The notes under the pieces were generated by a model. It searched no databases. It worked only from the letters and a program-made list of their open reading frames with translations, and was not told the origin of the DNA. Positions 23,092 through 31,141 of a stretch of DNA of 36,884 nt are shown one piece after another. The stretch lies in assembly GCA_027623555.1 (NCBI GenBank), contig JAQBSZ010000039.1:1-36884 (forward strand). The letters run 5' to 3'. A program made the position numbers and the translations under genes. Source of the stretch: Pseudomonadota bacterium. Its GTDB lineage: Bacteria > Pseudomonadota > Gammaproteobacteria > Pseudomonadales > Pseudohongiellaceae. The stretch's first letter is position 1, and the number at the start of each line of letters is the position of its first letter.

Positions 23092-23853
23092 CTACGGCTG
23101 CAAATTAGGCAGCCCATAACTCAACTCACCGTCGATCCTGCTCAGCGTAATATCAACGACCTGTGCCAATTCGCCGAAACTTCTCTGAAATTCGGCCTGT
23201 TGTGTGGCATTCAATCCTCCAATAATACTGAATCCATCCAGTTCGGCGAATGTATCGAAATAGATCGTGCCGTAATACTCACCTTGTGGCCCGCCGATAA
23301 CTGTCTGGAACACCGAATACTCCCTTATGCCCGACTGTGCCATGGCCGGAATTACGGAGTTTTTCCAAAACTCTTCAAACGCGGCAATTTGTCCGTCCTT
23401 AACCTGTATTTGCACCACTCGACTAACCGGCAGGATGCCATCCCGGCCTGGAATGCTGAGATCGGGACGGGATTGGACAACGAAACTACGCCTGGATTCT
23501 ACGGCAGTGGCGAACAAGGCATCTCTTAATTCCGTATTTACCTCCTGATTGCCATCCAGCTCGGCAAAATTTTCCAACGGAATAATGACGGACATCTCCC
23601 AGCTGTTGCCGAATACAACCTCAGTGGTAAGACGCCAGGGTACTCCTCCGGAACGTTGACCCGGCAATACCTGAAATATATGAAACGCCCTGAAGCGCTC
23701 TGTCAGGGTCGGGTTTAACTGGATCTGGTTAACCCTGATCATGGCAGGGACAGCGGTGGGTTCTTGCGCTTGCGCAGTAGTGACCAGGCACAAGCAGGTA
23801 AGGAAGGGCAGCAGAAACGTAAAAAATGACTTATGAATTTTTGCGATGCACAT
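23092..23853 (-). CDS. Exported dimeric alpha-beta barrel (NIPSNAP-like) protein
   Basis: With start at ATG 23853 (GAGGAG about 9 bases upstream) the protein has 253 residues and a clear signal peptide ending in TTAQAQ. In the longer frame (start 23901) the signal peptide would be internal, so it is rejected. The mature part has two similar ferredoxin-like halves. The second (VVQIQVKDGQIAAFEEFWKN, then EYSVFQTVIGGPQGEYYGTI) fits NIPSNAP or ABM-type dimeric alpha-beta barrels. No catalytic residue can be named. It stands alone, convergent with the ppk2 remnant. Confidence 0.7.
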   Translation of the reverse strand: MCIAKIHKSFFTFLLPFLTCLCLVTTAQAQEPTAVPAMIRVNQIQLNPTLTERFRAFHIFQVLPGQRSGGVPWRLTTEVVFGNSWEMSVIIPLENFAELDGNQEVNTELRDALFATAVESRRSFVVQSRPDLSIPGRDGILPVSRVVQIQVKDGQIAAFEEFWKNSVIPAMAQSGIREYSVFQTVIGGPQGEYYGTIYFDTFAELDGFSIIGGLNATQQAEFQRSFGELAQVVDITLSRIDGELSYGLPNLQP

Positions 23854-24502
23854 GGTAGTGATCTCCTCATTCTCGTCAATGGCATGACTTCGAACTACCA
23901 TGCAGGCTAAGTTAATTCACCAAATATTTCTCCGTAGTAATACTGTGGATACCGGTGCCCACGAATGACTCAATGTAGCTGTGTCATTCGAGCAAGGGCA
24001 CGAATAGGTTGGAACCAGTACGCTGTGTTAAGCGCTGTTCTAGCGCGAGAAATAGCTCCTGTGAACGGCAACAGCAGGGTAGGCCTGCTCCAACTTTCCG
24101 TTTCTAGAAGGTAAGTCTGTGGTGGTGAATTGTCAATTAAAGTGGATAAGAAACCTCAGTCTGCGGTATTCCCGGGTCGTTGCAACGGCGCTTTGCCGCC
24201 AGAATGGTTCTAGCTGAGATGCTGTTTATTCAGCTCAATTTGAGGATTTGTCGCTTGCTCGGTCGACTGACCAGTGTGCTCACTGAACTAATGAGATCTT
24301 GGTTTCGGCTTGGTGTTGATTTGTTCGCCAAACACAGGAATGGCGGGGATACTGATGTCTGTCTTGGGGTGGGATTTTTTTCGATAATTGGGAATTTCTA
24401 GTCCGAGGTGGTCGTCACCTTGGGCTCACCAGCGAGGCACAGGACATCGTTCTGAATTTTTGACTGAGCGATGTTTTCCTTTTCCGAGATTAGAGCAGAT
24501 GG
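23854..24502. other. 650-bp gene-poor stretch
   Basis: No supported gene lies here. A 73-residue TTG-initiated frame at 24180-24401 has no Shine-Dalgarno and no family resemblance. A few short inverted repeats occur (for example GCGCT/AGCGC near 24035-24050). The stretch may hold the promoter of the exported protein at its left end and decayed sequence otherwise. Confidence 0.55.
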
Positions 24503-25690
24503 TTAGACAACTTGATGCTCATAAAAATCATCGATCTGGGCCGCGCTAAATTCCAGTTCCTCCAGAATTGCCCGGGTGTGTTCACCGATTGCCGGCACGG
24601 CTGTGATAGTCGGTTCGAAATCGCTGTTGTTGCCCGGAGGTGCGAAAGAGGACACGACACCGGCCGGAGTCTGGATCGGGATGATCCTGTTCAGTGCCTG
24701 CAATTGTGGATGTTTCCACACGTCTTCCATGCTGTTTACAGCGGCATAGGCGATCTGGGCGCCGTCGAGCTTTTCGACTATCTGTTCTGAGCTGAGCAGT
24801 GAGAACAGGCTCTGAATGATTTCCCGCAAGTGCTCCCGATTTTGAGATCGCAGTGCACTACTGTTAAAGCGGGAGTCGTGAATGAGCAGGGGTTGTTCCA
24901 GTACGAAGCGGCAGAATACCTCCCATTCCCGTTCGTTCTGTAATCCGAGCATGATAGCCTTCTCGTCGCTGCTGCGAAATAACCCATAAGGATAGATGCT
25001 GGCGTGGTCAGCGCCAGTGCGCGGAGGGGGCGAGGCGCCATCATAGGCGTAATTCAATGGAAACCCCATCCACTCCACCATAGCCTCGAGCATGGAAATC
25101 TCGATATTGCTCCCTTTGCCGGTTTTCACTCGCTGTAATAACGCAGCCAGGATTGCCGTGTGGGCCTGCATGCCGGCCGCGATATCGGCGATAGAGATAC
25201 TACTCTTCACCATCTGCTCTTCGGTTCCGGTTACCGAGAGAAATCCGGCTTCTGCCTGCACAAGGAGGTCATAGGCTTTCTTGTCTTTATACGGCCCCTG
25301 ACTGCCGTAGCCCGAGATATTGCAGACGATCAGTCTATCGAATTGCAATGATAAACGCTCATAAGTCAGCCCGAGCTTCCCGGTGGCAGACGGCGCCAGA
25401 TTCTGTACCAGTACATCACAGCTTTCGAGTAAGCGTTGCAGTATGATCCCCGCCTCGGGGTGTTTGATATCCAGCGTCAAACTTTCCTTGGATCTGTTGG
25501 TCCATATAAAGTGGGAGGACTGACCCTTAACCCGGTGATCATAGTGGCGAGCGAAGTCACCGACTTCTCGACGTTCGATCTTGATGACTCGCGCGCCCAG
25601 TTCCGCCAGCTGCCTGGTACACAGAGGTGCTGCAATCGCGTGTTCCAGTGACAGAACGGTTATGCCAGTTAGAGGAGCTGAATTTGACAT
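24503..25690 (-). CDS. Family III (CaiB/BaiF) CoA-transferase
   Basis: This 395-residue enzyme moves CoA between organic acids through an aspartyl-CoA thioester. The family start VLSLEHAIAAPLCTRQLAELGA, NRSKESLTLDIKHPEA and catalytic D141 in KKAYDLLVQAEAGFLSVTG are intact. The position in this cluster fits transfer of CoA to or within C5 dicarboxylates: itaconate CoA-transferase as in the Pseudomonas aeruginosa itaconate locus, or mesaconyl-CoA C1-C4 transferase as in Chloroflexus. The sequence alone does not decide between them. It is the second gene of a leftward pair, 6 bp after the FAS1-like dehydratase stop. Confidence 0.88.
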   Translation of the reverse strand: MSNSAPLTGITVLSLEHAIAAPLCTRQLAELGARVIKIERREVGDFARHYDHRVKGQSSHFIWTNRSKESLTLDIKHPEAGIILQRLLESCDVLVQNLAPSATGKLGLTYERLSLQFDRLIVCNISGYGSQGPYKDKKAYDLLVQAEAGFLSVTGTEEQMVKSSISIADIAAGMQAHTAILAALLQRVKTGKGSNIEISMLEAMVEWMGFPLNYAYDGASPPPRTGADHASIYPYGLFRSSDEKAIMLGLQNEREWEVFCRFVLEQPLLIHDSRFNSSALRSQNREHLREIIQSLFSLLSSEQIVEKLDGAQIAYAAVNSMEDVWKHPQLQALNRIIPIQTPAGVVSSFAPPGNNSDFEPTITAVPAIGEHTRAILEELEFSAAQIDDFYEHQVV

Positions 25691-25696
25691 CGATGT

Positions 25697-26557
25697 TTAT
25701 TGCTTGGCTATTGTAGCTGTTGCCTTCATGCAGAGGTCACCCAGATGATTTTGTATCCAAAGTTCAGCCGAGTTGTTCTGATCTGGATCAAGTCCACGCA
25801 CATTGAATGGGCCGTGGTCAAATACCGGCGCCAGTGCCTTGAACTCAAATGTCTGTAAGGTGCGATCGGGGAAGGATTCAATAAGCAAGTCTACCAGCAG
25901 GGTTGCCAGCAATGGCCCGTGTACGATCAACCCGGGATAACCCTCGACTATGGTGACATATTCCCGGTCATAATGGATTCGATGTCCGTTGAAGGTAAGG
26001 GCTGAGTAACGAAACAACAATACTGGATCAGGAACGATGGTCCTTGAGTAGTCGAACTTGGCAGGCGCAGCAACAGGTACAGGTGGTGGCGCATCCGGGG
26101 CGGCATGATCCCGGTAGACAATGTCGTGTTCCTCGCTGATTGCGGCTCCCTGTTCATCACTGATTTCATGTCGCACACACACGAAGGCGAGTTTGCCACT
26201 GCGGCCTTCCTTGAAACTGATACTCTTTATAGTGGATTGTCGAGTTATGTGCGCTCCGGCGCGTAGCGACTTGTGAAATTGGAGTCGACTGCCAGCCCAC
26301 ATCCGGCGGGGTAGCGGAATAGGTGGTAGAAAATCACCGCGCTGGGCATGGCCATCACTAGCCAATTTGGATTGCCGGGCGGGCTCCAGGAAGTACAGCC
26401 AATGCCAGAGAGGCGGTAATGCATCGCCAGGCGCAATTTCGCTAGCTGCCTTGTCAAGCGTGGCAGCCATGGCCACCATAGGCGCGAGTGTTAGGACATC
26501 ACAGGAGGACTCGGTTCGGCCAATCCATTGCTCAAATGCTTGTTCTTCAGGAGTCAT
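25697..26557 (-). CDS. FAS1-like dehydratase, itaconyl-/mesaconyl-C4-CoA hydratase type
   Basis: This 286-residue protein is a double hot-dog of the MaoC/FAS1-like dehydratase group. The N-terminal half has PPLWHWLYFLEPARQSKLASD, HAQRGDFLPPIPLPRRMWAGS and RLQF. The C-terminal half has the active-site-like LTFNGHRIHYDREYVTIVEG followed by YPGLIVHGPL. These features fit the hydratases that make citramalyl-CoA from itaconyl-CoA or mesaconyl-C4-CoA. It is the first gene of the leftward pair with the CoA-transferase and is divergent from the MaoC gene across a 150-bp gap. The exact substrate is inferred from the neighbourhood. Confidence 0.82.
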   Translation of the reverse strand: MTPEEQAFEQWIGRTESSCDVLTLAPMVAMAATLDKAASEIAPGDALPPLWHWLYFLEPARQSKLASDGHAQRGDFLPPIPLPRRMWAGSRLQFHKSLRAGAHITRQSTIKSISFKEGRSGKLAFVCVRHEISDEQGAAISEEHDIVYRDHAAPDAPPPVPVAAPAKFDYSRTIVPDPVLLFRYSALTFNGHRIHYDREYVTIVEGYPGLIVHGPLLATLLVDLLIESFPDRTLQTFEFKALAPVFDHGPFNVRGLDPDQNNSAELWIQNHLGDLCMKATATIAKQ

Positions 26558-26709
26558 TATTCAGTGCTTTCTGACTTAAATCATTGATACAACAAGAATT
26601 TAATGGATGCCTGTGCAAGTTGCTACTAAAATGATGCCGTTCTGGTATTTTGTATCCTCTTTGCGCAATTTTGGCGCTAAAAAAACCAGACATCTTCGGG
26701 ATTGAGGCA
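26558..26709. promoter_or_regulatory. Divergent promoter region of the C5-CoA cluster
   Basis: The 152-bp gap separates the two diverging arms of the cluster and must hold both promoters. It is AT-rich near the left gene. I see no clear operator palindrome, and no regulator gene is encoded beside it. Confidence 0.5.
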
Positions 26710-27165
26710 ATGACAGGAAAATACTTTGAAGAACTGGAAGTGGGTACTGTGTTCGAGCATCTGCCGCACCGTACTGTCACCGAGACTGATAATTTCCTGT
26801 TCACCACCATGACCCATAATCCACAGCCCCTGCATATCGATAAAGAGTTCGCCAAAACTACCCAGCACGGCCAGATCATCGTAAATAGTCTGTTTACCCT
26901 CGGCCTGGTCATCGGGCTTTCCGTGGGTGATACCACCCTTGGCACGACTATTGGCAACCTGGGCATGGACAAGACTGAGTTTCCAAATCCGGTATTCATT
27001 GGCGATACGCTTCGGGTAACTACCAGGATTGTCGAGAAACGGGAATCGAAGACCAAGCCGGATCGCGGCATCGTGTGGTTTCAACATACCGGCATCAATC
27101 AGCGCGACGAAGTGGTTTGCGAATGCCTGCGCAAGGGCATGATGCTCAGGAAGCCAGCGGAATGA
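26710..27165 (+). CDS. MaoC-family hydratase
   Basis: The ATG at 26710 (TGAGG upstream) gives a 151-residue single hot-dog protein beginning MTGKYFEELEVGTVF; the longer frame from 26650 adds an unlikely N terminus. The hydratase motif is TMTHNPQPLHIDKEF (about residues 36-50), followed by QIIVNSLFTLGLVIGLSV. Enzymes of this family add water to enoyl-CoA double bonds. In this cluster it could act on mesaconyl-C1-CoA/methylmalyl-CoA or another C5 enoyl-CoA. The next gene starts inside its stop codon (ATGA), so the two are translationally coupled. Confidence 0.85.
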   Translation: MTGKYFEELEVGTVFEHLPHRTVTETDNFLFTTMTHNPQPLHIDKEFAKTTQHGQIIVNSLFTLGLVIGLSVGDTTLGTTIGNLGMDKTEFPNPVFIGDTLRVTTRIVEKRESKTKPDRGIVWFQHTGINQRDEVVCECLRKGMMLRKPAE

Positions 27166-28085
27166 GCCATAGAACTCCAGCGCAGGGCGCCAAAGGGCTC
27201 AGGCGATCGCTGCACTTCGTACCTGGTGGCAATGACCGCATGTTTGCGAAGGCGCTGGCGCTGCCGGCGGACTCCCTGATTCTCGATCTGGAAGATTCAG
27301 TGACACCTGAGAACAAGGAAGCAGCCCGTGAGCACATGAGCAACTGGATCAGTGCAACCGATTTTGGTGCACAGGAATGTCTGGTGCGCATCAATCCCCA
27401 GGATACACCCTGGGGAAGAGACGATCTCGATGCCATCATGGAAGTGATGCCTGATGGGATAGTGTTGCCTAAAGTTGCCACGCGATCTGACGTGGATACT
27501 GTCGATGCGATGATGACGCAATTAGAAGCAGCGATGAAAGTCGAAGTCGGCACAGTGTCACTACTGCTGATTGGAACCGAGGTTCCCGAGGCCGTGTTCA
27601 ACCTGCCAGAGATGGCCAGGAATTCCCGCGTGGACGGTATTACGTGGGGCGCGGAGGATTTATCTGGTGCACTTGGCGCCAAAGCGAAGCGTGATGAGCA
27701 GGGTAACTACCTGGAAGTGTTTAGCTTTGTACGATCGGTCTGTCTACTCGCCTCTGTTGCCGGCGGGGCGCATCCGGTGGATGCCGTGTACGTCGACATC
27801 AAGAACAGCGCAGGCCTGGAGCGAGAAAGCAAGACTGCCGCTGACATGGGTTACCGGGGCAAGATCACTATTCATCCCAACCAGATCGACATCGTCAATA
27901 GAGCATTCACACCGAGTGAAACAGAAATCAGTGAAGCCGCCGAATTGATCGCGGCATTCGATGAACAACAGGCGGCTGGTAAGATGGCCTTTACACACAA
28001 GGGCCAGATGGTAGACGTACCGCACTTGCGGCGCGCCCGGGAAATTCTCGCCATTGCGGCTCACATTGCCGGCCAGACCAGCTAA
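27162..28085 (+). CDS. CitE-like acyl-CoA lyase (citramalyl-/malyl-CoA lyase type)
   Basis: This HpcH/HpaI aldolase-family lyase has 307 residues. It starts at ATG 27162 in a 4-bp overlap with the MaoC gene; the longer frame from 27075 is not used. Motifs are RRSLHFVPGGNDRMFAKAL, LILDLEDSVTPENKEAAR (metal-binding Glu/Asp), VRINPQDTPWGRDDL, DGITWGAEDLSGALG and GKITIHPNQIDIVN. The enzyme cleaves 3-hydroxyacyl-CoA esters, here most likely citramalyl-CoA to acetyl-CoA and pyruvate. A malyl- or methylmalyl-CoA activity is possible in the same family. The acyl-CoA dehydrogenase gene follows after 13 bp. Confidence 0.9.
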   Translation: MSHRTPAQGAKGLRRSLHFVPGGNDRMFAKALALPADSLILDLEDSVTPENKEAAREHMSNWISATDFGAQECLVRINPQDTPWGRDDLDAIMEVMPDGIVLPKVATRSDVDTVDAMMTQLEAAMKVEVGTVSLLLIGTEVPEAVFNLPEMARNSRVDGITWGAEDLSGALGAKAKRDEQGNYLEVFSFVRSVCLLASVAGGAHPVDAVYVDIKNSAGLERESKTAADMGYRGKITIHPNQIDIVNRAFTPSETEISEAAELIAAFDEQQAAGKMAFTHKGQMVDVPHLRRAREILAIAAHIAGQTS

Positions 28086-28098
28086 GAGCTTATCGCAC

Positions 28099-29265
28099 AT
28101 GGACTTTTTAGAAGACGAAGAACAAGGCCTGATTCGCGACTCGGTGCGTAAACTCTGTGCAGGATTTCCGGATGACTATTGGGAGCAGCATGACCGCGAG
28201 GGCATCTTTCCTACGGAATTCTTCGACAAGATGGCCGCGGCAGGCTGGATCGGTATCGCGATGCCTGAGCAATACGGCGGGGCGGGCAAGGGCATCCAGG
28301 AAGCGGCGATAGTGCTCGAAGAGGTCGCCGCCTCGGGTGCCTGTATGAACGGTGCCACGGCCGTGCACCTGTCGATCTTTGGTATGCATCCGGTAGTCAA
28401 ACATGGCTCGGGGGCCATGCGCGAGAAATACCTGCCGCCGGTAGCCCGTGGAGAGTTACATGTCGCGTTCGGAGTTACCGAACCGAATGCCGGTAGCGAT
28501 ACCACTGCCATTGAAACGTTTGCTCGACGCGAAGGCGATCATTACCTCGTGCGTGGGCGCAAGGTGTGGACAAGCAAGGCGCTGGAATCCGAACGCGTGC
28601 TGCTGCTGGTGCGCACCCAGAAAAAAGCAGATGTTGAACACAAGACCGAAGGGATGACCCTGTTGCTCGCCGAATTGCAGAAACCGGAAGTGTCCATCTC
28701 CGCTATTCCCAAACTCGGGCGCAATGCCGTGCGAAGCTGTGAAGTGGTTTATGACGATCTGCTCGTGCCGGTGTCGGACCGGGTAGGTGATGAGGGCAAG
28801 GGGTTTCATTACCTGCTGGATGGTTTGAATGCTGAGCGCATATTGATTGCCGCGGAGTCTGTTGGCATTGGCAAGGCGGCACTGCGCCGCGCCGTACAAT
28901 ACGCCAATGAGCGGGTCGTGTTTGGCCGGCCAATTGGTAAGAACCAGGGCATCGCCTTTCCCCTGGCTGAGGCCCGCACCAGGCTGGATGCGGCCGAGTT
29001 AATGGTGCGCAAGGCGGCTTGGCTGATCGACAATGATCTGCCCTGCGGCACCGAGGCGAACATGGCGAAATGGCTGGCGGCCGAAGCCGGATTCTTCGCC
29101 GCTGATAGCGCGATGCAGACTCATGGCGGCTTCGGCTATGCGCGGGAGTACCATGTTGAGCGCTACTGGCGCGAGGCCCGGTTGATGAAGCTGGCGCCCA
29201 TTACCCAGGAGATGATTCTGAATTTCATTGCGGAACATGAGCTGGGGTTGCCACGATCCTACTGA
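28099..29265 (+). CDS. Acyl-CoA dehydrogenase
   Basis: This 388-residue FAD enzyme starts at ATG 28099. It has the usual domains: N-terminal helices (MPEQYGGAGKGIQEAAIVLE), middle beta domain (FGVTEPNAGSDTTAIETFAR, VRGRKVWTSKALES) and C-terminal helices (RVVFGRPIGKNQGIAFPLAE, MQTHGGFGYAREYHVER). The usual C-terminal YEGT glutamate is not present (LMKLAPITQEM stands there). E246 in GLNAERILIAAES occupies the position of the catalytic base in isovaleryl-CoA-type dehydrogenases, so activity is likely by that residue. It is in an operon with MaoC and CitE. A matching dehydrogenase lies in the P. aeruginosa itaconate locus. Confidence 0.9.
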   Translation: MDFLEDEEQGLIRDSVRKLCAGFPDDYWEQHDREGIFPTEFFDKMAAAGWIGIAMPEQYGGAGKGIQEAAIVLEEVAASGACMNGATAVHLSIFGMHPVVKHGSGAMREKYLPPVARGELHVAFGVTEPNAGSDTTAIETFARREGDHYLVRGRKVWTSKALESERVLLLVRTQKKADVEHKTEGMTLLLAELQKPEVSISAIPKLGRNAVRSCEVVYDDLLVPVSDRVGDEGKGFHYLLDGLNAERILIAAESVGIGKAALRRAVQYANERVVFGRPIGKNQGIAFPLAEARTRLDAAELMVRKAAWLIDNDLPCGTEANMAKWLAAEAGFFAADSAMQTHGGFGYAREYHVERYWREARLMKLAPITQEMILNFIAEHELGLPRSY

Positions 29266-29307
29266 CAGTCAAGACTCGAGCATGTGTTGATAAAATACAG
29301 GTAAGCG

Positions 29308-29813
29308 ATGAACTGGGAAGCGATCGGAGCAATAGGAGAGATACTGGGCGCATTCGCGGTCGTAGCGACGCTGGTTTACCTGGCGACCCAGATCAGGTAT
29401 GCAAAAGAAGCAGCGTCAGATGCCAATCGCATTGCCCGTGCCACTGGTGTGCGTGAATTCAATCTGGCGATGGCGACCAATTAAAAATTACGTGAGAGCT
29501 AAAACAAGGCTACTGGAATACTAGCGCTGCTCGAAGAAATGGCACAAGAACTCGATATTTCCGTGGATGAGATGAGCCGGGTTGAGAGCGGCAATAGCTA
29601 CTGGTTCTGGTTGCATTGGGGACACCTGCCTCCACCACCAGCCAGGAAGACATCGATGAGCTGACAAATCTGATCAATGGTTTTTACCGCAATCCAGGCA
29701 TCAGGATTTCCTGGGAGAAAAGCCCTTTCGCCAAACCCCTCCTCGACGCTAAATTCGTCAAGTTCGTTGACGACATTCTCGCCACAGACCCTGGTTCGAA
29801 AGAGGCTAATTAG
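29308..29813 (+). pseudogene. Decayed small membrane-protein gene (two stops, one frameshift)
   Basis: The frame starts MNWEAIGAIGEILGAFAVVA, a well-known type of small membrane-anchored hypothetical protein. TAA at 29482-29484 and TAA 15 bp later interrupt it, and the frame then continues LLEEMAQELDISVDEMSRVE and SYWFWLHWG. About 29615 one base is missing, and the remaining frame reads STTSQEDIDELTNLINGFYR and SWEKSPFAKPLLD to the stop at 29813. The whole would be about 168 residues. Its stop overlaps the ald stop by 4 bp. The function of the intact family is unknown. Confidence 0.85.
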
Positions 29814-30934
29814 ATTTCAGCCAGCGCCTGTTCTGCGGGAACGTATTCCAGTCCAAGATCTGCCGCCACATGGGGCTCGGTGAGTTTTCCACGACACACA
29901 TTCAGGCCATTTAACAAATGTTTGTTCTCTGTCAGGGCTTCCCTGGTGCCCTTGTTGGCCAGTTCGCGCACGTAACGCAGTGTTGCATTGTTCAGTGCCT
30001 GTGAAGAGGTTCTGGGCACGGCGCCAGGGATATTGGCGACACAATAGTGAATGACACCATCGACGACAAAGGTAGGCTCACTGTGAGTGGTCGGGCGTGA
30101 ATTCTCACAGCATCCGCCCTGGTCGATTGCCACGTCGGCAATAACGGCGCCAGGTCGCATCTTTTTAACCAGATCGCTGGAGATAATCTTGACGGCCTTG
30201 CCACCGGGAATCAGTACGGCGCCGATGACCATGGCGGCCTTGCTGACATAGTATTCCACAGACTCCGGAGTCGAGAGTATGCAGTTCGCCCGGCCACGGA
30301 ACTGTCTGTCCAGTTCAGCCAGTCTCGGTACGGATCTGTCCAGTATCGTGACGTTGGCACCCAGGCCCAGTGCGATTCGGGCGGCATTGCTGCCTACCAC
30401 ACCACCGCCGATGATGACTACCGATTCGGCTTCCACACCGCTGGCGCCGCCTATCAATACGCCCAAGCCACCGTTGTGTTTGTTCAGATGGGTGACCGCT
30501 TCCTGTACTGCAACCCGCCCGGCGATTTCCGACATGGGTGTTAACAGCGGCAGGGTGCCGGCAGCGTCGGTCACTGTCTCGTAAGCGATACAGACCGCGT
30601 TACTGCTGATCAAGTCCCTGGTTTGCTCAGGATCGGACGCCAGGTGCAGGTACGTGAACAGTGTGTGTTCTGATTTGAGAAGAGCGCGCTCTTTGGCATT
30701 CGGTTCCTTAACCTTGACGATCAGTTCGACCGCATTGAACAGCGTCTGCGCATCGGGTGAAATCCTGGCGCCTACCTTCTCATAGTGAGAATCCGCCATG
30801 CCGATGCCCTCGCCGGCGCCAGCCTGCACCCACACCTGATGGCCATCGGCGACCAGGTTTTTTACCGAGTCAGGGGTCAGACCCACGCGGTATTCCTGGG
30901 CCTTTGTTTCCGTGAGTGTGCCGATACGGGTCAT
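29810..30934 (-). CDS. ald: Alanine dehydrogenase
   Basis: Ald interconverts L-alanine and pyruvate plus ammonia with NAD. At 374 residues it is of normal length. The start MTRIGTLTETKAQEYRVGLTP is typical. K74/K76 in KVKEP and H97 in YLHLAS match substrate-binding and catalytic residues, and GVEAESVVIIGGGVVGSNAA is the Rossmann dinucleotide loop. DVAIDQGGCCENSRPTTHS contains the conserved Asp. GGAAG precedes the ATG. It is divergent from the carboxylesterase gene. The pyruvate link could tie it loosely to the C5-CoA cluster, but no shared regulation is visible. Confidence 0.95.
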   Translation of the reverse strand: MTRIGTLTETKAQEYRVGLTPDSVKNLVADGHQVWVQAGAGEGIGMADSHYEKVGARISPDAQTLFNAVELIVKVKEPNAKERALLKSEHTLFTYLHLASDPEQTRDLISSNAVCIAYETVTDAAGTLPLLTPMSEIAGRVAVQEAVTHLNKHNGGLGVLIGGASGVEAESVVIIGGGVVGSNAARIALGLGANVTILDRSVPRLAELDRQFRGRANCILSTPESVEYYVSKAAMVIGAVLIPGGKAVKIISSDLVKKMRPGAVIADVAIDQGGCCENSRPTTHSEPTFVVDGVIHYCVANIPGAVPRTSSQALNNATLRYVRELANKGTREALTENKHLLNGLNVCRGKLTEPHVAADLGLEYVPAEQALAEI

Positions 30935-31141
30935 AGTGCTCGCTTCCTGCCGCTGAAATGATTCGCAAAATAGTTGCCTGATACAGAGAGCGCGGAGTTA
31001 ATCGAAAAGCGGTTTTAAATACAAGGAAAATCGTATATAAGAGACCTTGCCCGGTTAAATCAACAAAATCTACGAAAACTCCCTGATTTTGCAAAATAAA
31101 ATTCACATTTTACTCACACGCTCGCCTACCAGGTCTCGCTC
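30935..31141. promoter_or_regulatory. Divergent intergenic region, ald / carboxylesterase
   Basis: This 207-bp AT-rich gap carries both promoters. Near 31015-31040 there are A/T tracts and ATCGTATATAAG, a -10-like stretch. No named operator can be assigned. Confidence 0.4.

Noticed and set aside
24180..24401. 73-residue open frame in the gap after the exported protein
   Set aside because: It starts at TTG without a Shine-Dalgarno and shows no family resemblance. The composition is compatible with decayed sequence.
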